64,000 nt of DNA from Curtobacterium sp. SGAir0471 (GTDB lineage Bacteria > Actinomycetota > Actinomycetes > Actinomycetales > Microbacteriaceae). A program made the position numbers and the translations under genes. The DNA lies in NCBI RefSeq assembly GCF_005490985.1, contig NZ_CP027869.1, forward strand, positions 2,480,001-2,544,000, in the 5' to 3' direction. The notes below the pieces were generated by a model, which saw nothing but the letters and a program-made list of their open reading frames with translations, searched no databases and was not told the origin of the DNA. Each line of letters opens with the position of its first letter. Positions within the stretch are counted from its first letter, which is position 1. Below are positions 1 to 7,698 of this stretch, in pieces.

Positions 1-836
1 CTGCCCGTGAACGCGGTGCTCCGGAAGAGCCGGAGGTCGAGCATCGGCGTGCGCGAGCGCAGCTGCCGGCGGACGAACGCGATGCCGCAGAGCACGCCGA
101 CGGCGAGCGCCGCGATCGCGAAGCCGCGCTCCTCCGGGTGCACGACCGACTTGATCGCCCACGCGGTCGGGGCGAGGGTGCCGAGCGACAGCAGCATGCT
201 CGGGACGTCCACCGGACCCGGCTGGGGGTCGCGGGACTCGGGGACGAGGAAGGGCACCCCGACGAGCATGAGCACGAGGATCGGCACCGCGACGAGGAAC
301 ACCGCACCCCAGTGGAAGTGGGCGAGCAGCGTGCCGCCGACGAGCGGACCGAGCGCGTTGCCCGCCGCGAACATCGTCGACCAGACGGCGAGGGCGACGC
401 GGCGCTCCCCCGCGTCGACGAAGACGTTGCGGATGATCGACAGGGTGGCGGGCATGAGCATCGCGCCGAAGACGCCCATCACGGCGCGGGCGGCGACGAG
501 CATCCAGGCCTCGGTCGCGAAGGCCGCGGCGACGGACAGCAGCGCGAAGCCGGTCGCGCCGACGACGAGGATGCGGCGTCGCCCGATGCGGTCGCCGATG
601 CTCCCCATCACGACGAGCAGGCCGGCGAGCACGAGCGGGTAGGCGTCGACGATCCAGAGCTGGGTCGTCGCGCTCGGGTCGAGGGCACGCGCGATGGTCG
701 GCAGCGCGAAGCTCAGCACGGTGTTGTCGACGGAGATGAGCAGCACCGGCAGCATCAGCACGGCGAGCGCCGCGAACCGACGGGCGCGGCTGCCGGTGAC
801 GGCGGTGGCGACGGGGCTGGTGAGCAGAGTGGACAC
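1..836 (-). CDS. DHA2-family MFS efflux transporter (3' end off window)
   Basis: Proton-driven drug exporter of the EmrB/QacA branch of the major facilitator superfamily, in the cytoplasmic membrane. About 278 N-terminal residues are present; the rest lies beyond the left edge. The sequence shows DNTVLSFALPTIAR in helix 1 (motif D1), GSIGDRIGRRR (motif A, loop 2-3) and GNALGPLVGGTL (antiporter motif C, helix 5), with at least seven hydrophobic segments. The GTG start is chosen because CAGGGAG lies seven bases upstream. A promoter with two tandem palindromes sits about 110 bases upstream, implying control by a repressor not encoded next to it here. The substrate cannot be told from sequence. 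Confidence 0.93.
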   Translation of the reverse strand, partial: MSTLLTSPVATAVTGSRARRFAALAVLMLPVLLISVDNTVLSFALPTIARALDPSATTQLWIVDAYPLVLAGLLVVMGSIGDRIGRRRILVVGATGFALLSVAAAFATEAWMLVAARAVMGVFGAMLMPATLSIIRNVFVDAGERRVALAVWSTMFAAGNALGPLVGGTLLAHFHWGAVFLVAVPILVLMLVGVPFLVPESRDPQPGPVDVPSMLLSLGTLAPTAWAIKSVVHPEERGFAIAALAVGVLCGIAFVRRQLRSRTPMLDLRLFRSTAFTG

Positions 837-942
837 GGTGACTCCCTGGGGAACGAGCCGGACCAGGTCGACGGCGGACACTTTCGGTGGGGCAGACGAG
901 ACGGGACGCGGAAGTGGTCACGCGCCCCGTCAGGACTCCATG

Positions 943-980
943 AGTGTACCGTCTGGACGGTTGTGGTTGCAAGTGCAACC
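943..980 (-). promoter_or_regulatory. Promoter with two tandem palindromes for the efflux gene
   Basis: On the minus strand TTGCAA (972-967) and TACACT (948-943) are separated by 18 bases, a good -35/-10 pair. Two perfect inverted repeats overlap it: GGTTGCA-AG-TGCAACC (965-980) over the -35 and ACCGTC-TG-GACGGT (948-961) in the spacer. Efflux pumps of this family are usually repressed by TetR or MarR proteins binding such sites; that these are operators is inference. Confidence 0.5.
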
Positions 981-983
981 AAT

Positions 984-1033
984 CGACGGACGGGAGGCCC
1001 GTGGCGACACCGCCACGGGCCTCCCGTCCGTCG
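984..1033. terminator. Perfect 23-bp hairpin, GGACGGGAGGC repeat copy A
   Basis: Arms 984-1006 and 1011-1033 are perfectly complementary around a 4-base loop (acac). The outer arm is CGACGGACGGGAGGC and its complement, shared with copies at 7471, 37968 and 59454. It lies 28 bases after the lacI-type stop codon and just before the efflux promoter, so it is well placed to end transcription, although no T-tract follows. Confidence 0.65.
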
Positions 1034-1060
1034 TCGGTCCCCGCTGCGGACCGAGGTCGC

Positions 1061-2083
1061 TCAGGCGGACTCGCGCACCAGCAGCCGGTGGCGGACCGTG
1101 CGCTGCACGGCCGCGCCGGACCGCGGCAGGTCGTCGACGAGCATGCCGGTGGCGAGGTCGAGGGCCTCGCGCGCGACGGCGTCGAGGTCGACCGCGAGGG
1201 TGGTGAGGGTGGGTGCGACGAGCGTGCCGAGCGCGAGGCCGTCGACGCCGACCACGCGGACGTCCCCCGGGACGTCGATCCCGGCGCGCCGGCAGGCTCC
1301 CAGGACCCCGAGCGCCATGAGGTCGTTGAAGGCGAGCACCGCGTCGACCCGGCGGAACCGCTCGAGCGCCCTGGTCGTCATCGCGGCGCCGAGCTCCGAG
1401 GTCGGGGCGTCGGCGATCGCGATCTCCGGCAGGTAGCCGCGGCGGCGGAGGGCGTCGAGCATGAGCCGGCCGCGCCCGCTCGGCCGCCCGGTGTCCGAGG
1501 CGTCGACGATCACCGGGTGCCGGACGCCCGTCTGCACGAGGTGGTCGGCGAGGTCCTCGACCGCCTGGGTCGGGTCGATCCGGACGGCTCCGCGGAGGAC
1601 CTCGCCGGCGGGGTCGAGCTCCACCACGGGCACGGAGCCCAGGTGCTCGACGAGTTCGGGCGCCCGGGCCCCGAGGTAGCCGATCACCACGTCCGTCTGC
1701 ACGCCGAGCGCCCGGACCGCGCGGTCCGAGTCACCGGCGAGCCCGGCGTCGGCGAGCATGACGTCCCACCCGCGTGCGGCCGCGAGCCGGAGCACCGCGG
1801 CAGCGAGCTCCGGCGAGTAGGGGTTCCGCAGGTCGTCGACGACGAGCCCGAGCTGCCGGTCGCCGCCCGTGACCAGCCCACGGCCGAAGCGCGAGGGACG
1901 GTAGTCGAGCGCCGCGGCCGCCGCGAGCACGCGCTCCTTCGTCGCCGGGCTGATGCCGTACAGGCCGTTCATCGCCCGGGTCACCGTCTGCCGGGAGACC
2001 CCGGCAGCGGCCGCGACGTCGTGGATCGTGGCGCGCGCCGGGGTCGGACCGACGGTGCGGCTCAGGCGCGCAGGTCCAGCCAC
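1061..2083 (-). CDS. LacI-family transcriptional regulator
   Basis: Sugar-responsive repressor, 340 residues, cytoplasmic. The N-terminal helix-turn-helix and hinge are clear: TIHDVAAAAGVSRQTVTRAM (about residues 18-37) followed by NGLYGISPATKERVLAAA and the YRPSRFGRGL hinge region; the remainder is a periplasmic-binding-protein-like sensor domain (GVQTDVVIGYLG, DAVLAFNDLMALGVLGACR, VRVVGVDGLALGT). The GTG start overlaps the end of the upstream fusion oxidoreductase gene by 22 bp, so the two are cotranscribed and probably translationally coupled. Palindromes of LacI type at 4128-4141 and 4186-4199 flank that operon's promoter, suggesting autoregulation. The inducer is unknown. Confidence 0.93.
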   Translation of the reverse strand: MAGPARLSRTVGPTPARATIHDVAAAAGVSRQTVTRAMNGLYGISPATKERVLAAAAALDYRPSRFGRGLVTGGDRQLGLVVDDLRNPYSPELAAAVLRLAAARGWDVMLADAGLAGDSDRAVRALGVQTDVVIGYLGARAPELVEHLGSVPVVELDPAGEVLRGAVRIDPTQAVEDLADHLVQTGVRHPVIVDASDTGRPSGRGRLMLDALRRRGYLPEIAIADAPTSELGAAMTTRALERFRRVDAVLAFNDLMALGVLGACRRAGIDVPGDVRVVGVDGLALGTLVAPTLTTLAVDLDAVAREALDLATGMLVDDLPRSGAAVQRTVRHRLLVRESA

Positions 2084-4110
2084 GCCACCTGCTCCGGGCT
2101 GAGCTCGACCGACAGCCCCGTCATCGAGGACCGCGCCTCGGCGATCGTGCGCGGTCCGAACAGCGGGAACGTCGGGAACGGCTGGTGCAGCACGTACGCC
2201 AGGGCGATCGCGGTCGCGGGCACGCCGTACTGCTCACCGAGCTCCCGCGCGCGGCGGAGGCGCTCGAAGTTGTCGTCGGAGTAGTAGCAGCGCACGAGCT
2301 CGGCGTCGCTCGTGTCGCCCGGGGCGGCACGGCCGGTGAAGAAGCCCCGGGCCTGCGACGACCAGGGCAGCAGCGGGACCTGGCGCTCCTCGAGCCAGCG
2401 CTTCGACGCCGGGTCGGTCGCGTGCTCGCAGCCGTCCCACGGCACGTCGTACGCCTCGGCCAGGCCGAAGTGGTTGCTGAGGACCTCGAAGCCGTGCCTG
2501 CCGTTCGCCGCCGCGTAGGCGTTCGCCTCGTCGAAGCGCGCCGGGGTCCAGTTCGACCCGCCGAACACACGGATCCGTCCGGCACGGCGGTGCTCGTCGA
2601 GGACGTCGACGAACTCCCCGACGGGGACGTCCGGGTTGTCGCGGTGCATCATGTAGATGTCCGCGTGGTCCGTGCCCTGCCGGTCGAGGCTCTCGAGGAG
2701 CTGCCGGGTGAGCGACTCCGGGTCGCAGTACGGGGTGTGGGCGCCCTTCGTGATGACGACCACGTCGTCCCGGATGCCGCGGTTCTCGATCCACTTACCG
2801 AGCCGCCCCTCGAGCACCCCGCCGCCGTAGATGTACCCGGTGTCGAAGACGTTGCCGCCCTGCTCGACGAACATGTCGAAGATCGCGCTCGCGTGGGCGA
2901 GGTCGGGCTGGTTGTCGACGCCCATCACCAGGCGGGACATCCGCTTGCCGACACCCGGCACCTCGCCGTAGCGCATCGGGGCGTCGTCGCGGACGCGCAG
3001 GGGTCGCCCGCTGACCGTCGGCACGTCGGCGGTCTCGGCCTCGAACGGGTAGCGCAGGCCGATCGCGGCGCGCCAGCGGTCGAGCGTGCGGGCGGTCGCG
3101 AGGGTCTCGTCGAGGGTCATCTGCGCCGCCTCGACCGCGCCCGACGCCAGCGCCGCGGTGGTCGCGTCCGCCTCGAGGGCGTAGGGCTCGGCGCCGGCGA
3201 AGGACAGCGTGCGGGGGTCCTCGTCGACGGTGTGCACCGTGATGGTCGGGTCGGCCGACAGCGTCCACGGGTCGGTCAGCACGATGCGACCGCGCGTGCC
3301 GTGCACGGTGACGGCGTTCTCGTCCTGCACACGGACCCCGGTGCGGACGCTCGCGGTGGTGCCGTCGCGGTACGTCAGGTGTGCGACCGTCCACTCGTCG
3401 ACGCCGGTCGGACCGAGGGTGCCGGTGGCGGTGAGCTCGACCGGCTCGGCGACGGCGACCCCTGTGGCGGCCTGCACGACCGCGGCGGCCATGGTCACCG
3501 GGTAGCCGCCGACGTCCAGGATCCCGCCGCCGGCGGTGGCCACGTCGAACAGACGGCCGCTGCGCTCCCCGCTGCGGAACGCGAAGGACGCGTCGACGTG
3601 GGTGACCTGCCCGACGACACCGTCGCGCACGAGGTCGAGCAGCGCCGCGGTCTGCGGGTGGAAGCGGTACATGTACGCCTCGACCAGCGGCAGACCGGCC
3701 TGGCGTGCGGCGTCGACGAGCGCCATCGCGGTGCCGTGGTTCGGCGCGAGGGGCTTCTCGCAGAGCACGGCCTTGCCGGCGTCGAGGGCGCGGAGCACCA
3801 GGTCGGCGTGACCGGTGTGCACGGTCGACACGTACACCGCGTCGACGGCGGTGTCGGCGAGCACGGCGTCGTACTCCCCCGCGCGGACGTCGGTGAAGCC
3901 GTGCTCGGCGGCCTCGTCCGCGAACGCCTGCGCTCGGTCGGGCGACGAGCTCCCGGCGGCCACGAGGGTGCCGGTCGACGCGGGCAGCTGGGAGAGGAAG
4001 CGGCGGGCGATGCCGCCCGGGCCGAGGACGGCCCATCCGGGCGTGGTCGCACCGACCGGGGAGCGGTCGCCGGCGGGCGTGGTCGAGGGGGTCGCGGTCT
4101 GCGCTGACAT
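2062..4110 (-). CDS. Fused Gfo/Idh/MocA oxidoreductase - aldo/keto reductase
   Basis: A 682-residue two-domain NAD(P)-dependent oxidoreductase. The first half (about 1-370) is Gfo/Idh/MocA type: WAVLGPGGIARRFLSQLP is the Rossmann loop and LCEKPLAPNHGTAM carries the conserved EKP lysine. The second half (about 375-682) is an aldo/keto reductase: FDTGYIYGGG (catalytic Asp and Tyr), VVVITKGAHTP (Lys) and YMMHRDNPDVP (His). Both active sites look intact. The ATG at 4110 is chosen over an upstream in-frame start because AGGAACAGG precedes it and upstream codons lie in the promoter. The partner LacI regulator follows with a 22-bp overlap. Sugar or cyclitol redox chemistry is likely; the substrate is not predictable. 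Confidence 0.9.
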   Translation of the reverse strand: MSAQTATPSTTPAGDRSPVGATTPGWAVLGPGGIARRFLSQLPASTGTLVAAGSSSPDRAQAFADEAAEHGFTDVRAGEYDAVLADTAVDAVYVSTVHTGHADLVLRALDAGKAVLCEKPLAPNHGTAMALVDAARQAGLPLVEAYMYRFHPQTAALLDLVRDGVVGQVTHVDASFAFRSGERSGRLFDVATAGGGILDVGGYPVTMAAAVVQAATGVAVAEPVELTATGTLGPTGVDEWTVAHLTYRDGTTASVRTGVRVQDENAVTVHGTRGRIVLTDPWTLSADPTITVHTVDEDPRTLSFAGAEPYALEADATTAALASGAVEAAQMTLDETLATARTLDRWRAAIGLRYPFEAETADVPTVSGRPLRVRDDAPMRYGEVPGVGKRMSRLVMGVDNQPDLAHASAIFDMFVEQGGNVFDTGYIYGGGVLEGRLGKWIENRGIRDDVVVITKGAHTPYCDPESLTRQLLESLDRQGTDHADIYMMHRDNPDVPVGEFVDVLDEHRRAGRIRVFGGSNWTPARFDEANAYAAANGRHGFEVLSNHFGLAEAYDVPWDGCEHATDPASKRWLEERQVPLLPWSSQARGFFTGRAAPGDTSDAELVRCYYSDDNFERLRRARELGEQYGVPATAIALAYVLHQPFPTFPLFGPRTIAEARSSMTGLSVELSPEQVAWLDLRA

Positions 4111-4127
4111 GCGGATCCTGTTCCTGT

Positions 4128-4199
4128 CGTGAACCTTCACGGTCACGGCGACGCTAGCCGCGCGGATGCTGCGGGACAAGCCGCTCGTGAACGTTCACG
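4128..4199. promoter_or_regulatory. Promoter bracketed by two LacI-type operators
   Basis: CGTGAACCTTCACG (4128-4141) and the perfect palindrome CGTGAACGTTCACG (4186-4199) share one consensus with the central CG of LacI-family sites. On the minus strand TTGTCC (4179-4174) and TAGCGT (4156-4151) are 17 bases apart between them, placing one operator just upstream of the -35 and the other just after the expected start of transcription. Centres are 58 bp apart. The arrangement suits repression of the fusion gene by the LacI protein encoded downstream. Confidence 0.65.
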
Positions 4200-4246
4200 G
4201 AACGCGGCGGTCGTCACGGTCCGGACGGTTCCCTAGACTCGTCCGC

Positions 4247-4801
4247 ATGGCAAGTGCCCGAGACCGTGTCCTGGACAGCTTCGTCGCCATCGTGTGCGAG
4301 GAGGGCGAGCGTCCGGCGACCCTCGACGCCGTCGCCGCACGGGCGGGTGTGTCGAAGGGCGGGCTGCTCTACCACTTCGGGTCGAAGGCTGCCCTGGTCG
4401 AGGGACTGTGCGAGCGCCTCTCCGACCTGTCCGCCATCGACGTCGACCGGATGCGCGAGGCCGAGGACGGCGCAGCACGGTACTTCGTGCGCAACTGCCT
4501 CTACGTCGGGAGCGAGCTCGACCTCGCCCTGCTCGCGGCCAGCCGGCTGCAGCAGGCCGGGTACGAGGAGGCGGGGCGCACCCTCGACGAGACCGAGAAC
4601 GCGTGGCTGGAGACCCTGGTCGACGCCCTCGGGGACGTCCCCACGGCGCAGGCGGTCAAGCTGCTCGGCGACGGGCTCTACCACCAGGCGTCCCTCGGTG
4701 CTGCGATCGCGACCGACGTCCGCCCGAACCGCGGCACCGTCGACATGGACGCGCTGCTCGCGGTCGTCGACCGGCTCATCGCGACCCGGCCCGGGGCCTG
4801 A
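4247..4801 (+). CDS. TetR-family transcriptional regulator
   Basis: DNA-binding repressor of 184 residues. The N-terminal helix-turn-helix reads DRVLDSFVAIVCEEG...ATLDAVAARAGVSKGG with LLYHFGSKAALVEGL, the classic TetR recognition region; the C-terminal half is a helical ligand-binding and dimerisation domain resembling TetR_C members. Start choice: the ATG at 4247 sits seven bases after TAGACT (4234-4239), the signature of a leaderless transcript, and no Shine-Dalgarno sequence is seen. It is divergent from the fusion oxidoreductase and shares its intergenic region, but its own target and ligand are unknown. Confidence 0.92.
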   Translation: MASARDRVLDSFVAIVCEEGERPATLDAVAARAGVSKGGLLYHFGSKAALVEGLCERLSDLSAIDVDRMREAEDGAARYFVRNCLYVGSELDLALLAASRLQQAGYEEAGRTLDETENAWLETLVDALGDVPTAQAVKLLGDGLYHQASLGAAIATDVRPNRGTVDMDALLAVVDRLIATRPGA

Positions 4802-4892
4802 CGTCGGCGTCTTCCGGCCGTCCGTGAACCGGTCCGCTCCTTCCTGGGGATAGACTGGTCAGGATCCACCCGCTCGAACCGGAGGTACCACC

Positions 4893-5063
4893 GTGGGCCG
4901 CGTCATCGCCGCTTTCTTCTCGATCCTGCTGCTGCTGGTGTCGATGTACCTGTTCGGGTTCGCGTTCCAGGTGCAGTCGGGCCAGGCGTTCGTCTTCATG
5001 GGCGGTCTCGTCCTCATGACGCTCTCGTTCTTCCTGCCGATCCACGTCTTCGGCAAGAAGTAA
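4893..5063 (+). CDS. Small two-helix membrane protein
   Basis: A 56-residue protein, too short for many gene callers, supported by GGAGG seven bases before the GTG and by consistent G/C third codon positions. Two hydrophobic segments are visible, VIAAFFSILLLLVSMYLFGF and VFMGGLVLMTLSFFLPIHVF, joined by a short polar loop, ending in GKK. TAGACT at 4851 could be its -10 box. It is followed at once by a strong terminator hairpin, consistent with a monocistronic mRNA. No function can be assigned; small proteins of this kind often associate with larger membrane complexes. Confidence 0.75.
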   Translation: MGRVIAAFFSILLLLVSMYLFGFAFQVQSGQAFVFMGGLVLMTLSFFLPIHVFGKK

Positions 5064-5076
5064 CCACAGCCGTACC

Positions 5077-5116
5077 ACGACGGCCCCGCACCTCGTCCGA
5101 GGTGCGGGGCCGTCGT
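5077..5116 (+). terminator. Terminator hairpin after the small membrane protein
   Basis: Perfect 18-bp stem (5077-5094 with 5099-5116) and GTCC loop, 13 bases after the TAA stop. Only a weak T-rich tail follows (cgtt), as is usual for terminators in very GC-rich actinobacteria. Confidence 0.75.
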
Positions 5117-5179
5117 CGTTCGTGGTGGGCCGTGTCGAGCGCGCTGGCGCCGTCGCTCGACCGTCGCTGGCGCTTCGTG

Positions 5180-5244
5180 TCGAACCACGGATCCGACATC
5201 GAACCACGCTCGCTGGCTGGTTCGATGTCGGATCCGTGGTTCGA
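5180..5244. repeat. Perfect 27-bp inverted repeat, 11-bp spacer
   Basis: Arms 5180-5206 and 5218-5244 are exact reverse complements. Each arm contains two copies of TCGAACCA and a central GGATCC. It lies between the convergent small membrane gene and ribH, so it may end the riboflavin transcript, but its internal repeats are more elaborate than a plain terminator needs. Confidence 0.7.
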
Positions 5245-5271
5245 TGTCGGCTCTCGGCCCCGGGCTGCGGG

Positions 5272-5751
5272 TCAGGCCATCTGGCGCAGGCTCCTCAGCG
5301 ACACGGCGGTGGCGATCGCGGCGTGCGCGGCCTCGGCGCCCTTGTCCTCCTTCGAGCCGGGTAGACCGGCGCGGTCGATGCCCTGCTGCTCGTCGTCCAG
5401 CGTCAGCACACCGAACCCGACGGGCTTGCCGGTCTCGAGCGCGACCGTCGTCAGCCCGTTCGTCGCGGCGCTCGACACGTACTCGAAGTGCGGGGTCCCG
5501 CCGCGGATGATCACCCCGAGGGCGACGACCGCGTCGAACCCGCCCTCGAGCGCCGCCTTGGCCACGACCGGCAGCTCGAAGCTCCCCGGCACCGGCACCA
5601 CCTGTGCGGTGGCGCCCAGGCGCTGCACCTCGCGCTGGGCACCGGCGAGGAGGCCCCCCGCGATGGTCTCGTGCCACTGCCCGGTCACGATCGCCACCCG
5701 GATCCCCGATCCGTCGACGTGGTCGCGCTCGGCGGCTCCTGCTCCGCTCAT
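5272..5751 (-). CDS. ribH: 6,7-dimethyl-8-ribityllumazine synthase
   Basis: Penultimate enzyme of riboflavin synthesis: condenses 5-amino-6-ribitylamino-uracil with dihydroxybutanone phosphate to give lumazine; family members form hollow pentameric or icosahedral shells. 159 residues, normal length. Motifs seen: [53 protein letters not shown] (with the catalytic His) and [16 protein letters not shown]. The ATG overlaps the ribB stop as ATGA, indicating translational coupling within the ribE-ribB-ribH operon, and control by the FMN riboswitch upstream. Confidence 0.97.
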   Translation of the reverse strand: MSGAGAAERDHVDGSGIRVAIVTGQWHETIAGGLLAGAQREVQRLGATAQVVPVPGSFELPVVAKAALEGGFDAVVALGVIIRGGTPHFEYVSSAATNGLTTVALETGKPVGFGVLTLDDEQQGIDRAGLPGSKEDKGAEAAHAAIATAVSLRSLRQMA

Positions 5752-6515
5752 CGTGTCGTTCCCTCCTGGGGCGCGGACCCAGCCGCCGCCCGGTCTGCCG
5801 CGTCGAGCCACTCGACGAGTGCGGCGATGGTGATGACGGGCACGCCCTCGCGCGCCCCGAGTTCGACGAGGCCCGGCAGACGCATCATCTCGCCGTCCTC
5901 GCCGACGATCTCGCAGATCGCCGCGGCGGGACGGAGCCCGGCTGCGGTGACCAGTTCGATCGCGGCTTCGGTGTGCCCGGCGCGCTCGCGGACGCCGCCG
6001 GGTCGGGCCCGCAGCGGGACGACGTGTCCCGGGCGGTGCAGGTCGTCGCGGACCGAGGCCGGGTCGGCGAGCACCCGGAGGGTCCGTGCCCGGTCGTGCG
6101 CGCTGATGCCGGTCGTGACACCGACCGCGGCGTCGACCGTGACGGTGTAGGCGGTGCCGCGGACGTCCTCGTTGTGCGCGACCATCGGCGGGAGGTTGAG
6201 CGCGTCGGCGATCTCGGCGCTGACCGGGGCGCAGATGAACCCCGACGAGTGCGCCACCGTCCACGCGATCCACTCCGGGCTGGCGAGCTCGGCGGCGAGG
6301 ATCACGTCGCCCTCGTTCTCGCGGTGCTCGTCGTCGGCCACGATCACCGGGCGTCCGGCGGCGATCGCCGCGACGGCGTCCGGGATGCTCGACAGCGCGG
6401 GCCCTGCCGGAGCGCCGGTGCCGACCACGTCTTCCCCGTGGTCCGCCTGCCCGGCTGCACCCGTCGGCCCGACGCCGCCCGTCTGCGCACGGTCGGCGGC
6501 GTCGACGGCGGTCAC
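5748..6515 (-). CDS. ribB: 3,4-dihydroxy-2-butanone-4-phosphate synthase
   Basis: Converts ribulose 5-phosphate to 3,4-dihydroxy-2-butanone 4-phosphate and formate, the four-carbon precursor of riboflavin. 255 residues. The acidic active-site loop [16 protein letters not shown] is intact, with [18 protein letters not shown] and [15 protein letters not shown] further on. The protein ends after the DHBP synthase fold; the GTP cyclohydrolase II half found in actinobacterial RibBA fusions is absent. The GTG start overlaps the ribE stop as GTGA. An in-frame upstream extension exists but overlaps ribE and looks like its antiphase shadow. Confidence 0.95.
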   Translation of the reverse strand: MTAVDAADRAQTGGVGPTGAAGQADHGEDVVGTGAPAGPALSSIPDAVAAIAAGRPVIVADDEHRENEGDVILAAELASPEWIAWTVAHSSGFICAPVSAEIADALNLPPMVAHNEDVRGTAYTVTVDAAVGVTTGISAHDRARTLRVLADPASVRDDLHRPGHVVPLRARPGGVRERAGHTEAAIELVTAAGLRPAAAICEIVGEDGEMMRLPGLVELGAREGVPVITIAALVEWLDAADRAAAGSAPQEGTTR

Positions 6516-7153
6516 CGTGCCTCCAGGACGGGTGCGGTCGCGGCGTCGAGCCGGAGCATCCGGCGGACGTGGCGCGTCAGGACGTCGGTCTCGATGTTCA
6601 CCCGGTCGCCGGGGACACGGGCGCCGAGCGTGGTGGCCTCGAGCGTCTCCGGGATCAGGCTGACCTCGAACCACGCGTCGGACGGCGGGGTGTCCTCGTC
6701 GGACACGGCGCTGACGGTGAGCGAGACGCCGTCGATCGCGACCGAGCCCTTGTCGACGACGAGCGGGCTGAGGTCGGGCGCCAGCGAGAACCGGACGCGC
6801 CGCCACCCGTCGCCGTCGGCGGTCTCGAGCACGGTGGCCGTGCCGTCGACGTGGCCCTGGACGATGTGTCCGCCGAGGCGGTCGCCGACCGAGGCCGCGC
6901 GCTCCAGGTTGAGCCGGTCCCCCACGGCGAGCGCGCCGTGGGCGCTCATGTCGAGCGTCTGCTTCATGACGAAGGCGGTGAAGGTCTCGTCGGTCTGCTC
7001 GACGACGGTCAGGCAGACGCCGCTCGTGGCGATGGAGTCGCCGTGGCGGGCGTCGGCGACGACCTTCGGGCCGCGGACGGTGAGCGCGACGGAGTCGCCG
7101 TGCTGCTGGACGGCGGTGACGGTGCCGAGTTCCTCGATGATGCCGGTGAACAC
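6512..7153 (-). CDS. ribE: Riboflavin synthase alpha chain
   Basis: Dismutates two 6,7-dimethyl-8-ribityllumazine molecules to riboflavin; trimeric, cytoplasmic. 213 residues in two homologous lumazine-binding halves: [20 protein letters not shown] at the N terminus with [11 protein letters not shown], then [16 protein letters not shown] with [15 protein letters not shown] in the second half. The GTG at 7153 is the start because FTGIIEELG is the invariant family N terminus and GAGAGGAC lies just upstream. First gene of the rib operon, directly behind the FMN riboswitch; ribD and ribA are not adjacent. Confidence 0.96.
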   Translation of the reverse strand: MFTGIIEELGTVTAVQQHGDSVALTVRGPKVVADARHGDSIATSGVCLTVVEQTDETFTAFVMKQTLDMSAHGALAVGDRLNLERAASVGDRLGGHIVQGHVDGTATVLETADGDGWRRVRFSLAPDLSPLVVDKGSVAIDGVSLTVSAVSDEDTPPSDAWFEVSLIPETLEATTLGARVPGDRVNIETDVLTRHVRRMLRLDAATAPVLEAR

Positions 7154-7244
7154 TGGTGTCCTCTCAACGGGACTCCGGGGGTGCTCGACGATCGTCGGCA
7201 TCGACGGACCGGGCGCGTCCGGGTACGGACGTGTCCTGTCCGCC

Positions 7245-7376
7245 AGCGCTTCCTCCCATCCGGACTCTCACCGTCGGTCCCGGAATCCCACCGGGTCAGC
7301 ATCGGTCGGGTTCGCACCCGTCGTCAGCTCGTGGACTGTCACCACCGGTTCGGACTTGCACCGACCCCGGAGCGCT
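7245..7376 (-). ncRNA. FMN riboswitch (RFN element)
   Basis: Read on the minus strand, the conserved RFN segments occur in order: GGGGTCGGTGCAAGTCCG, a TGACAGTCCACGA core, CCCGGTGGGATTCCGG and GGTGAGAGTCCGGATGGGAG, closed by self-complementary AGCGCT blocks at both ends (P1). It lies about 90 bases before ribE. Binding of FMN lowers expression of riboflavin genes; in high-GC bacteria it usually acts on translation or early termination. Confidence 0.95.
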
Positions 7377-7470
7377 TGCGTACCCCGAACGATACCCCAC
7401 GCCCCCGACCGTCCGCCCGGCGGCGTTGCGCCGTGTGACGGCGCCGCGGGGTCCGGCCGACCGGCCACGG

Positions 7471-7518
7471 GACGGACGGGAGGCGCGTGGCGGGGGTGCG
7501 ACGGGCCTCCCGTCCGTC
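7471..7518. repeat. GGACGGGAGGC palindrome, copy B
   Basis: GACGGACGGGAGGC (7471-7484) and GCCTCCCGTCCGTC (7505-7518) form a perfect 14-bp stem with a 20-base G-rich loop. Same family as copies at 984, 37968 and 59454. It lies between the end of the MprF-like gene and the FMN riboswitch, both on the minus strand, so a terminator role is plausible. Confidence 0.6.
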
Positions 7519-7531
7519 GCATGGTGCGCCG

Positions 7532-7696
7532 CGAGACGCCGGCGTCCCCGTGGAACGCCGCTGTCGCCGCGAGACGCCGCCGCATCCGACGGCGTCCGGC
7601 ACACCCGGCGGCGTCTCGTGTGGACGCCGGCGTCTCGCGGACCACTCCGCCCCTCGATGGACGCCGGCGCCTCGTGCCGACGCCGGCGTCCCGCGT
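7532..7696. repeat. Cluster of GACGCCGGCGTC palindromes
   Basis: A 165-bp non-coding stretch with five or six degenerate copies of the palindrome GACGCCGGCGTC, most followed by TCGCG or CCGCG (near 7534, 7573, 7606, 7623, 7658 and 7679). It directly abuts the stop codon of the MprF-like gene. Together with copy B this fills the 7377-7698 gap; no gene was found there. Confidence 0.55.
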
Positions 7697-7698
7697 GG

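Noticed and set aside
7..1436. Long plus-strand open frames opposite the efflux and LacI genes
   Set aside because: They are antisense shadows of real genes with strong family motifs, typical in very GC-rich DNA, and have Arg/Ala/Gly-rich meaningless translations.
5748..6806. Longer ribB starting about 97 codons upstream
   Set aside because: The extension lies entirely within ribE in another frame and is Arg/Pro-rich; GTGA coupling at 6515 fits better.
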